From Anastrepha obliqua (taxonomy: Eukaryota; Arthropoda; Insecta; Diptera; Tephritidae), in contig NC_072893.1 of the NCBI RefSeq assembly GCF_027943255.1, positions 18,498,001 through 18,562,000 of the forward strand: a DNA stretch of 64,000 bases, in the 5' to 3' direction. Under the pieces are notes generated by a model. It did no database searches. It saw nothing but the letters and a program-made list of their open reading frames with translations, and was not told the DNA's origin. A program made the translations under genes and the position numbers. Below are positions 45,110-55,323 of the stretch, piece by piece. How positions within the stretch are numbered: position 1 is the first letter of the stretch; every line of letters begins with the position of its first letter.

Positions 45110-45720
45110 TCCTATTATTTTTGAGGCAGAAGTCTTTGCTATCCTGCAGGCATGGATAATGCTTAGGGAACGCGGGAGCGAGGGAGATACCAACATTTTT
45201 TCTCATAGTTAAGCTGCGATTACGACTCTAACGACGATGATGCAAATCCAAACTGGTCAACTCCTGTAAAGTGGAGATCAAATCACTTCGGTGTAAGGTA
45301 TCATTTCTCTGATCTGGGTTCCAGGACATAAGAACATAGAGGAAAATGAAATTGCTGATGGGCTTGCCAGGAAGGGGACTGAATTGGCCTCACAGACCTC
45401 CTACCCCATCATCAGCATCCCCCTGACAGTTGTTAAAGGAGAACTGCACGCATTATTTCTCGGGAAAGTGCAGAAAAGATGGAGCTCCATTTCTTCATGT
45501 GCTATATGGAAAACCCCTTGACACCAATACAAGAGGAGGAGGTCTCAGAAAGTCCTTTGGCCTTCTCGCCATTCAGTTTCCAAACTCGTAACTGTATTTA
45601 CCGGTCATGGGAAGATCGGCACACACGCGAAAATGCTAGGTTTCCCTGGTTCGGCCCTTTAGAGCTACTTGGGGCGTGCCAGAGTGGTACTTCTATCATT
45701 TCACCTACCTATCTTTCTGT
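45110..45720 (+). pseudogene. RNase H-type LINE, C-terminal third
   Basis: Readable plus-strand pieces are FEAEVFAILQAWIMLRERG (RNase H Glu), ISLIWVPGHKNIEENEIADG (final Asp), and LTVVKGELHALFLGKVQKRWS. KLVTVFTGHGKIGTHARKC and the 3' UTR motif GTGCCAGAGTGGTACTTCTA follow. Same family as 17365-17990 and 18591-19105; this copy additionally retains the RNase H domain. Confidence 0.75.
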
Positions 45721-45869
45721 CAATTATACTTAGTCCTGCCATAAGTTATCTTACAAATAAAGTCCGTAATAGGTATTAAATTATAATACTTTTTTTAAAT
45801 GAAGTTAGTTCTATTTGATCATTTAAATATTAAAAAAAAAGTTTATTTTAATTCGAAATGGGAATATTT

Positions 45870-46575
45870 TGCTTCAACTTAAAACGATTAGGCCGTTTAG
45901 CTATTGTTGTCCCAAAGATTGTTTGAGACTCTCCAAATTTCTGTGAGGTCTTCGACAGGTCATGTGCCAATGTAGTCCAGTAGTGCAATGTAGTTCCTAT
46001 AGGTCAATGGATTCAGATCTGGCATTCCAGACGGCCAATCTTCTGCGGCTGTGAACCCAGCCTCTTTGTAGCTTCTTTGTGGGTGGTTTTTGCCGTATGG
46101 CTTGGACCGGAATCTTACTGGAAGATCCAACGCACTCCATAGAAGAGAGTACCGGTCAACTGCTTCATTACGACTTCTAAGACATCTTCCTGGTATACTT
46201 TTGGCCCGGTCTTAATCGCTTTATCGCAGAAATGAAGAGATGCAACGCCTTTACAAGATACACCCCCACCAAGCCATCACAGGCAGCCACGCTAAGCCCT
46301 TGGAACAACATTTTTTGCACCTTTACAAGTTTTAGAATAGATTTTGTCGTTTTGCCTATTGAAAACTTCTTCAGCAGTGAAATTTTTCTCATCTGAGACA
46401 AGAATATATTTTCAAAGCCGTTGACCGAGTCTAATTTTCTTTAAGCGGACTTGATTTTCTGCTTTCTAAGGGGATTCCTGCGAATTTCTCGAACAGCTTT
46501 TATAGCTACACTGATTCGAACCACGCGAGGACGACCGCTTCTTTTTCTGTATGTCACTTCAGACGTTTGGGAAGA
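45870..46575 (-). pseudogene. maT-like transposase remnant
   Basis: On the minus strand the pieces read KRSGRPRVVRI, then IRRNPLRKQKIKSA (DNA-binding region), a shifted version of the ENIFLSDEKIF first catalytic block, and a cluster near GRLSVAACDGLVG. The central catalytic motifs are shifted or gone. The gene end nearest 46575 abuts the small transposon at 46613-47169, which may have inserted into it. Confidence 0.55.
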
Positions 46576-46612
46576 ACGAATGATCGTGCGGTTAATAAAC
46601 CCTCTCAAAATA

Positions 46613-47169
46613 AAGGGTTTTCCAATAAGAGGTGTTATTTTTATTTTTTCAAGGAAAAATGCAATTTTTGAAATATAAATGATTGGATGTTTATTTAACT
46701 ATAAAGAGGAAGGTATGCCGTTAAGAGTGGAAAAAACATCAGCCAAATGACCACCACGACCACGCTTATAGGACAATATTCTTTTCATGAAATTTTCCAT
46801 AACCGGATTGCAAAGTGGCTGCCCTATGTCCTCGATAGCCTCAAGAATTCCAACTTTGAGGTCTTGAATCGGCCCTGTGCTGTGGGCGTAGACCTTCCCT
46901 TTCACGTGGCCCCAAAGAAAAAAGTCACAAGGTGTTAAATCACAAGATCTTGGTGGCCAATTGTGATCACCCCTTCGAGAGATACACCGTTCGGAAACTT
47001 TTCCCGTAAAAGATCAATAGTTTCGTTGCTTATGTGGCACGTAGCGCCGTCTTGTTGAAAATAAACGTTGTCCAGATCAATACCATCCAATTCCGCACAT
47101 AAAAAATAGTTAATTATCTCTAGATAACGCAATCCATTCCAAAATAACACCTGTTATTGGAAAACCATT
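46613..47169 (-). mobile_element. D,D41D mariner relative, 0.56 kb deletion copy
   Basis: The ends AAGGGTTTTCCAATAAGAGG (left) and AA(A)TGGTTTTCCAATAACAGG (right complement) are inverted, flanked by TA at 46611-46612 and 47170-47171. The transposase is the C-terminal half only, on the minus strand. Confidence 0.85.
46699..47150 (-). pseudogene. D,D41D transposase C-terminal half
   Basis: The reading contains VYFQQDGATCHISNETIDLL with the second catalytic Asp. After a one-base frameshift near 46970 it continues RRGDHNWPPRSCDLTPCDFF, which holds the third Asp. Correcting for the shift gives 41 residues between them. The C-terminus ENFMKRILSYKRGRGGHLAD is intact. The N-terminal half, including the first Asp, is deleted. 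Confidence 0.8.
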
Positions 47170-47171
47170 TA

Positions 47172-48530
47172 CAATAGAATATTAACCACAAATTTTTTTA
47201 TAAGAATTTGACTTGCATATAATATTTTTTGCGCTTAGACCGAAATACGGAAACTTTGACCCACAGTAAAAAAAACTTTCTTCGTTCTACAAAAATTGCC
47301 TAATGGTCAAGTACTTTCAAAATTATGTGATCTTTTTTCTGTTCCAATGAAAAGATATAGATTTGCTGTACTTTGGAATTATCGCAGGGAAGTATTTGGA
47401 GAATACACGAAGGATAACTCTGGGCTAAATATTATTCTCTTTCGGAGTATGTAAACGCAGATATGTATCATTTCTCATACAATGTTCTAGTAAAGCGTAA
47501 TTACGCATTACTGTACTCCTATACTGGGTTATTCATACCAATAATTTTTTTGTTATTACAAAAAATTGTTTTTTCGGTTTGCTTTTTATTTTTATTTTTT
47601 GCTTCCTTTTCATTATTTGTATCCTATTGTCCTTTTCAGTCTCAATAGTCATACCATTGTTACGTGCTTACATACATACGAACATATATTATATTAGTAA
47701 AAATAAAAATAATATCAGTCACTTGAGAAAGGACACCTGAAATCATACCACGGCATTAGTTTTAGAAATGTCAGGGTTGTGGGTGTTTGCGCGTGTCAGC
47801 GAAAATACAAATTTCCATATGAATAATTCCATATCCATAAGTATGTATGTATGTGGATACGCACATGTATGTGTGCTTAAATAAATAGTTAAATACTATA
47901 TTTATTTATAATTTGAGGTGCTTGAGTAAATCCATATGCCAGGACATTCAAGTGTCTGTGACATAAGGCAGACCCTGGCAGTGGTGTAGAAATATGTATG
48001 CATGTATGTATGTATGTGTAGGCTATTTTGATATAGAAGTTCACAGAAAAGAAGACTATAAATCATTTTTCTATGGAAAATTCCTTTTAATTGGCACTCC
48101 AATCGCCTACGCCACTTTGGTCACACTTTTTTCCATGCAAACGGAAGTCTATTGTAATCGAGGTAGCGAAGCAAGAGCTTTCCCAACTTTATTATTCTAA
48201 TGGAGGGAGGAGATATGTAGGTATCAATTATACGACCTTCCGTTAAACTCCATACTATTATCTTCTTCTTCTTAAGTCGTTACACAAGTTGTTCATTTAC
48301 TAGGTGCAGCCCGTTCATACCACATTCCCATGACAATCAGTTCTACATCTGACATGGCCAAGCTTAAGTGAAAACGGAAACCTGGTAACGGGCATACAAA
48401 CCGTACTGGTGATATGGATGAGTCACTTCTCAATACTACTGAATGGTTATGACGTGAATACCCCCACCAATGGAGAAATTGATCCGAGTAGTGCAGTTTT
48501 TGATGACGGTGCCGACGTTCCACCGCCCGA
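47172..48530. other. Intergenic, microsatellites only
   Basis: (ATGT)n runs at 47838-47856 and 47994-48018. No coding feature recognised. A conserved-looking ATTACT..GTACTCC stretch near 47500 has no obvious identity. Confidence 0.45.
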
Positions 48531-48534
48531 CTAA

Positions 48535-49467
48535 GACGAGATCTTGAGAGCTCTTGCCCGGCTTAAGAACAACACAGCTACGGGAGCGGATGGCCTGCCG
48601 GCAGAGCTGTCCAAGGCCAGAGGTGATTAGCTAACGAAAAGCATGCAAATACTCATAGACAAAATATTGTCAAATGAAAGCATACCCAGCGACTGTCATC
48701 GGACCGACAGTCGGTTCTACGTAAACGGAACGACCCGGATTTATATCCGGCAAAGGACTGTCACTTCAGCAGCATTCTTCGCATATGCACGAGGAATGTT
48801 TAATAACTGGCTTCTCTGTCCAACCCACAAGAATGGTGACCATACGAACTGCGTCAGTATCGCATACAAGGTCCTATCAAGGGCACCTTTAACAAGGTTG
48901 ATTGGTTTCAGGCCCGGTAAATCTACCATCGATCAGATTTTCACCTTACGCCCAGTCCTGTAGAAAACCCAAGGGAAGCAGATCGACACCCACCACCTTA
49001 TTGTCGATTACTCGTACAAAGCTGCATTCGACAGTAGGATAAGGGATCACCTGTAAATCGCCATGTCTAAATTTGGCTTTCCGGCTCATCCGGCTATGCA
49101 AAATAGTCTTAACAAACACCACCAGCACAGTGAGAATTGGCAAAGATCTGCCTGAGCCATTTGAAACGAAGTGAGGTTTCTGACAAGGCGATTCCTTATC
49201 ATGCCACTTTTTCAGTTTGATGATAGAGAAAATTATTCGTCCCGCCCACATCGAAATCTCCGGCACTATTTTCTTTAAAAGTGTCATGTCGTTTACGCTG
49301 ATGATATCGACATTGTTGACATTAACCAGCGGACAGTCAGTGCAACTTCCGCCGGTCTTTAAAACGAATTACATAGAGTGAGTCTTGCGGTACACGAGGT
49401 CAAGGCAAAGTTCCTTGTGTTGATTGGGTAGTACGAGTTCGGCATAGTCAATGACTTGACTGTCAAT
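48535..49467 (+). pseudogene. LINE reverse transcriptase, decayed
   Basis: The plus strand reads ILRALARLKNNTATGADGLP, then QILIDKILSNESIPSD, interrupted by a short repeat unit at 48697-48815. It resumes with LCPTHKNGDHTNC, RLIGFRPGKSTIDQIF, LIVDYSYKAAFDS and VYADDIDIVDINQ. These are RT motifs 1 to 5 in order, with several stops. The minus-strand LINE of 49468 cuts off its right end. Confidence 0.75.
48697..48815 (+). mobile_element. Short 5'UTR-plus-tail retroposon, copy 1
   Basis: CGACAGTCGGTTCTACGTAA and CGGAACGACCCGGATTTATA, then GGACTGTCACTTCAGCAGCA and GAGGAATGTTTAAT. The same order is found at 52785-52905 (minus), and the first half at 60035-60172. It interrupts the LINE RT reading at this point. 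The (CAA)n tail is degraded. Confidence 0.65.
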
Positions 49468-50851
49468 GTTGTTTTAGCAGCAATACTAAACCCTGTCAGT
49501 GTAGTGTAAATCACCAGTTGTCTTCGTCTAACTCATCTAAAGGTAGGCCCAGGAAACTTGCTGTTTGAACAGGTCTGGTTCAGAGGGAGAGGGGGGCTAG
49601 ATGATTGGATTTGATGGGGCATATGAAAAGATGGTTGGTGTCGTGCGGGGTACCTTCACATGCAGGACATATGTTTGGTATGTCGTTGTCAATTCTGGAT
49701 AAGTAGGAGCTTAGTCTGCTACAGAATCTGTGCCATACTGTGCCAGGGTTTCGCGGATCACGGGGTAGCTGAAGCTCTTCATCTGCTGTAGGAGCTGGTT
49801 GGACTCCGATTACTGAATTCGGTGGTCGGGTGCTTAAGAAGGTGGTAAGGGTCTCCCGATGAATGTCGTTTATTGCCTGTCTAAACACTGTCCGGTCCAG
49901 TAGTTGTCTGTTCCTTTTGTCCTGGATCTCGTCGGCGTAGTTAAATAGGTGCCTCCTTACCTGCCTTGGAGGCGGCTCTGGCTCAAGCAGATGTCTACAT
50001 GGATGAAACTTGCTGTAACACCCTAGCAGAAACTTTTTGCTGAATAGTTGTTTGTGATCCTTTACTGGTAGCATCTGTGCCTCGTTGTGAAGGTGTTGAA
50101 GAGGGGGCATCAGGATGCAACCCGTCGCTGTCCGAATAGCAGTGTTTTGGCAAATCTGAAGCTTTATCCACTGCGTGTAACTAGTTCCAGGCAACCAGAC
50201 AGGCGCAACACAGTTTAGTACCAGACGGCTAATTTCCTTAAAAGTTCGATAGCAACATTTCTTTGTCTTTGCCCCAAGTGCTGCCGGCGATTTGAGGACC
50301 TTGTTGCGATTTCGGACTTTAGCGGCAATAGCGGGTGTGTGCGCAGAGAAGGAGAGCGAGCTGTCGAAGGTTACACCCAAAGTTTTGGGTTTGTTAACAG
50401 TCGGAATTGGTGTGTCATCGACTTTGATCTTGAGGAGCAGTTTGACCTCCTTTGTCCAGGTAGTAAGGAGGGTCGCCGTGGACTTAGTGGGGGAAAGTTG
50501 GAGATTCCTCGCAGTGAAAGAGCGGGAAAAGTCGGTGAGGTAGTTGTTCACTTTGGAGTAGAGGCCATCGATGTCATTGCTCGACGCCATTGTCGTGTAA
50601 TCGTCAGCGTAGGAGACCAAGGAGACTCCCTTTGGTGGCTGGGGGAGTTTCGAGATGTAGAAGTTGAAAAGCAAGGGTGAAAGGACACCACCCTGCGGAA
50701 CACTTTGTTTTATCTTCCCCGTTTAGATGTATGGTCAAGAAAAATTACTGACGAGTGACGACTGCTCAGATAGTTGGCGGACCACCTCTTCGGCCCTGGC
50801 GGGAGTGTCGACTGATGAATGTCGTCTAGTAGCGTGGAATGGCTGACTGTG
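49468..50851 (-). mobile_element. PHD-type LINE, minus copy (3' part)
   Basis: This is a copy of the LINE that is intact at 55324-59271. Its 3' UTR is readable (complement of 49468-49520, ACACTACACTGACAGGG then GCTGCTAAAACAAC). The ORF at 49580-50674 runs from the RT palm (YADDYTTMAS, catalytic box intact) to the C-terminal CPACEGTPHDTNHLFICP cluster. The reading begins at KDTVSHSTLLDD at 50851. The preceding residues (VGLKEGF, shifted from LDLKKAF) are found at 52656-52748, so this copy was split by a later insertion. Confidence 0.85.
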
Positions 50852-51052
50852 TCCTTCATTCATCGGGAGACCCTTACCACCTTCTTAAGCTCCCGACCCT
50901 CGAATGCCGTTATCGGAGTCCAACCACCACCTATTGCAGACGAAGAGCTCCAGCTTCCCCGAGAGTCCCCCGTAACCTTGGCACAATTACGTTCTGGATA
51001 CTGTAGCAGGTTAAACTCCTACTTATCCAGAATCGACCCCGACATACTAAAC

Positions 51053-52477
51053 ATTATTATTATTATTATTGACATGTTCAGGTGTTACAATACATATAGG
51101 TATATGTACTAAGAACTTAGTCTATCTACAAAAGATTTCCACATATTCCGATTGCTGGCTAGGAATTTTAATTCATTGAATGACTTTTTGGATTCCTGGT
51201 TAACGCATCTACGCCAAGTCATTTTGGGACGCCCTCTGTTTCTAGTGCCTTGCGGGTTCCATTGTAAGGCTGAGTAGACTATTTCATCGGGTTGTTTTCG
51301 GAGGGTGTGCCCGATCCATTTGTATTTTCTGTGCATTATTTCCTTTTCAATAGGTTTTTGGTTCGTCAGTTGCCACAGGCGAGGGTTAGATATAGTACGT
51401 GGCCACCAGATACCGATAATGCGTCGCAAGCATCTGTTTACGAATGCCTGTAGTTTTCTCGTTGAGTCTTGTTTCATGTGCCACGTTTCGCTGCCATACA
51501 GTAACACAGATTTTACGCAAGCATTAAATATACCGATTATAGTGCCTCTTTTAAGCGCTTTGTTAGACCACACTCGTGACATCCCAGCAAACGTGTTCGT
51601 CGCTATGGATATCCTACGCTGGATGTCAGCCGTTGTACCACCATCGGGGGTTAGGATGCTACCTAGATACTCAAATTTGTTTACATCGTCAACTTGTCCT
51701 CCGTCTATTTTAAACTCTGTGTTGTTGATTACGTTAGTTCTCATAGACTTGGTCTTCTTTATATTAACTTGTAAGCCAAGTTTTAAGCAGTCGTTTGTTG
51801 TGTTGGAGAGTCTTGTTTGTAGTTCGTTATAAGAGTTACTAATTAGAACGACGTCGTCCGCATATGATAGGTCGCCAAGTTTTTGAGTCATCTTCCAGTT
51901 TATACTACAACGGTTATAAGTTTCGAAAGCTATGTCCAGTGCTGTTATGAAGAGTAAGGGAGAGAGTGCGCAGCCTTGCTTCACGCCTGATACAGTAGGG
52001 AAGGACTCGCTTAGTTGTTTTTCGTGCAACACTCGGCAGCATGAGCCGTCATACATGCATTTTATGATGTTAATTATTTTATCTGGGACACCTCTCGCAG
52101 ATAGAGCAGACCAGATTATATCCCGCTTTAGGGAGTCGAACGCCTTTGCAAAATCGATAAATGCCAGGTAGAGTGGTGTGTTGTACTCAGCAGATTGTTC
52201 TATCAAGATTCTAAGAGTATGTATATTGTCGATACACGAGCGTCCAGGTCTAAAACCGGCTTGATTTGGTCTGATAAGTTTATCCAGCGGGGCTGATATT
52301 CGTTCTAGGATAATTTGAGTAAAAATTTTTGTGATTGCTGGTAGAATAGATATTCCTCGCCAGTTCTCGCATTTTTTTCCGATCGCCTTTCTTGGGTAGC
52401 TTAATAATGATAGATTCTTTCCAATCACTAGGCATCACTTCTTCTCTCCAGATTTGCTGGAATAGTGGCAGCAACCA
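51053..52477 (-). mobile_element. RTE-like LINE inside the plus LINE copy
   Basis: The 5'-truncated, minus-strand element ends in an (AAT)n tail (plus strand (ATT)n, 51054-51070). It holds most of an RT ORF. Its left and right edges are where the surrounding LINE sequence stops and resumes. Confidence 0.8.
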
Positions 52478-52510
52478 CCTTTTCACATGCCCCATCAAAC
52501 CCACTCATCT
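51109..52510 (-). pseudogene. Non-LTR reverse transcriptase (RTE-like)
   Basis: The first part reads RWLLPLFQQIWREEVMPSDW and IIIKLPKKGD (52280-52504). After a one-base frameshift in an A-run near 52372, the frame 51109-52428 stays open for 439 residues. That frame contains CENWRGISILPAITKIFT, RPNQAGFRPGRSCIDNIHTL, LAFIDFAKAFDSLKRD, VSGVKQGCALSPLLF, LSYADDVVLISN and VLLYGSETW. It ends KYKWIGHTLRK and the basic GRPKMTWRRCV. All RT palm motifs are intact. The endonuclease domain is absent through 5' truncation. The clade is inferred from the C-terminal GRPxxTWRR block. A related C-terminal relic is at 31780-32150. Confidence 0.85.
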
Positions 52511-52655
52511 AACACCTCTCTCCCCCTGGGCCCAACCCGTCGAAACAGCTAGTTTCCTGGGCCTACCGTTAGATGAGCTAGACGAAGACGACCGGTGATT
52601 ACACTACACTGACAGGGCGAAGATACTGCTACAACAACAACAACAAAAGCCTTCT

Positions 52656-52748
52656 TTAAGTCCAACGCTACTAAAACAGTCCTCTCGCAGAAGCGGTTTT
52701 GGTTAAGAGCGCTGTTTATCTGGGTGTTTATAACGGTGAGCGCCAGTA
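52656..52748 (-). pseudogene. Split-off 5' piece of the minus LINE copy
   Basis: The minus strand encodes the segment that reads AQINRGLNQNRPCERTVLVA and LDLKKAF in the intact LINE, with stops here. The next residues of the same protein (DTVSH) begin at 50851, so the pieces were once contiguous. Confidence 0.8.
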
Positions 52749-52784
52749 AACTAACCCTGTTTAGTGAACCTTATCTCCTGCCAA

Positions 52785-52905
52785 CAGGTTCTTGTTGTTG
52801 TTGTTGTAGCAGCATAAACATTCCCCATACATATGCTGAAGTGACAATCCTTGACCGGATTTTGATCCGGGTCGTTCCGGTTACGTAGAACCGACTGTCG
52901 TGCGA
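52785..52905 (-). mobile_element. Short 5'UTR-plus-tail retroposon, copy 2
   Basis: On the minus strand: ACGACAGTCGGTTCTACGTA, CCGGAACGACCCGGATC, GGATTGTCACTTCAGCATAT, GGGGAATGTTTATGCTGCTA and then (CAA)n. The total is about 120 bases. Confidence 0.75.
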
Positions 52906-54012
52906 ACGGTCCTACTGTATGGCGCTGAGTCCGGGACATTGACGAGCGTCGATGAGCAGCTACATATTAGCAGCTTTGAAATAATAAAGCTCTCCATATG
53001 CAATGAGGTTGAATCGCGTCACATTAATACCGTCACCCGCTAAAGCTCCAAAAACTCTCGAGTAACGATCAAAACGTTGACGTTCATTCAACGAATGATT
53101 CGCTGATTATCCAAAAAGGTGTGGTTGAAAGCCTACCGATTCTCTTGGCATGCGTTCCCATTCACTATTGTAATGTGCCTATCTGAAATCAGGTCTCGTC
53201 GCCCTCTACGAGAATATTGTAGAGTGCACTGCTACAACAAGAAGAAAATAGTAGATGTTTTAGGATAAAGTCATCAGTAATTCATACTTAGCATGTCGAT
53301 ATGACCTCTCATCCGCAGGACGGTGATTTCCACACGCAACATCTGTTTTCAACGCCTTGGTGCAATGTCAAATTCTTATAGTCGTATGAAAACTATTTCT
53401 TGTTTAAAAAAGTTGTCCATTTAAAATAATCCAGTCCTCTACTTCCAGTGCTTGTTAAACTTATATGTACATTTGTATGTACATATACTTATATATGCTT
53501 TTATATACCTCTAACATCTCCTTAAATATTTCATGAAACCATTTCACAATAGAAACAAATACAAACACATATCTTTCGCTGTGTTACACATAAAAATTTA
53601 ATACGAGCCACTTAGCTTTAATATCCAAACAGCTTTTGAGTGATGTAAATCAAAAATACATATAGATATGGTTATGGAAATACAATGTGGTATATGTATA
53701 TATTTTTTTAATTAACTAGATTTTCGTTTTCTGTCACATATAATAATATAGCGCATATTCTGTGCATACCCACACACACATATAGTTATCTATAACTTGA
53801 ATGCTTGAAATGTTTAACTAACTATCCTTAACGGCCCAAGGGAGCCTTAGACAACACACCTTGTGTTAAGTTCACCATTTGTGAAGTGCATTTTGCATTT
53901 TGCGTATTGTATTTTGTGACACTCAAACCAGCTATTTGGTTTCTATTAGCAGTTGCGCAGTTCTTTTCAACATCGTTAGATTTGTCTTCTTTTTGCTTTG
54001 AGTATCAATCAA
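52906..54012. other. Intergenic, 3' flank of the LRR gene
   Basis: No coding or named repeat content was found. TATG/TACA-rich short repeats lie at 53460-53510. The end next to 54012 should include the LRR gene's 3' untranslated region. Confidence 0.45.
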
Positions 54013-54796
<784 letters not shown>

Positions 54797-55159
54797 TATA
54801 TCTACCAATTGAAGAGGTCGTAAGAAAAATAATTGCCACTACAGGTTTTTAATGAAAAAAATTAAAAATTACGCTCCGCCGATTTATTTGCTTCCAAACG
54901 ATGAGTGATTGCTTTTGTTTTGGGCTCTACGAACAGCTGTTGCTGACGTTTGTGGGCTGCAGCGCCAGCGACATCGGCAACGACTGAGACTGCGGTAGTG
55001 TAGCCATTTCGAAGTAAATTTTGAGGATGGCCAGTGCGTTTTTGAGTTGCGCGCTGTTACAATTTTGTATATGAAAATATTGTTAATAATTTACAAAAAA
55101 AAAAATGTTTAAAAAATAGGAAATGGCGTACAAAATTAATGGCTTAATTTTTAATTTAC
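54797..55159. promoter_or_regulatory. 5' flank of the LRR gene
   Basis: This is the remaining part of what was probably a short shared promoter region between the LRR gene and AP-3 mu. No TATA box or other element could be pinned down. It ends where the I-type LINE begins. Confidence 0.4.
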
Positions 55160-55323
55160 AGCAGAAGCAGTTACAATTTTTAACGCTTTTTTGTATGCAA
55201 TTCAAAACAAGGGCAAATTCATAGTGTACACTGATAGCTTATCGTGCTTTTCGGCCATCCAGAACTGCAACAACTCTAACTAAATAATTGATTTTATAAG
55301 AGAGACACTAACTACCAAATCAC

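Larger units (their letters stand above)
50852..52655 (+). mobile_element. PHD-type LINE, plus copy, inserted in the minus copy
   Basis: It is 5'-truncated: it starts in the C-terminal part (IHRETLTTFLSSRPSNAVIG, 50851-51051) and ends with the 3' UTR and (ACA)n tail at 52600-52655. A third LINE, 51053-52477, interrupts it. About 39 bases present in the intact copy (from ACATGTCCGGCATGTG on) are missing at that junction. Confidence 0.85.

Noticed and set aside
10555..48018. CRISPR-like arrays suggested by short regular repeats
   Set aside because: The regular repeats are microsatellites or tandem satellites without unique spacers, in a eukaryotic genome.
50852..52655. 5' inversion of one LINE by twin priming
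   Set aside because: Both the minus and the plus parts carry their own LINE 3' end, and the minus copy continues past the plus one, so two insertions fit and one inverted insertion does not.
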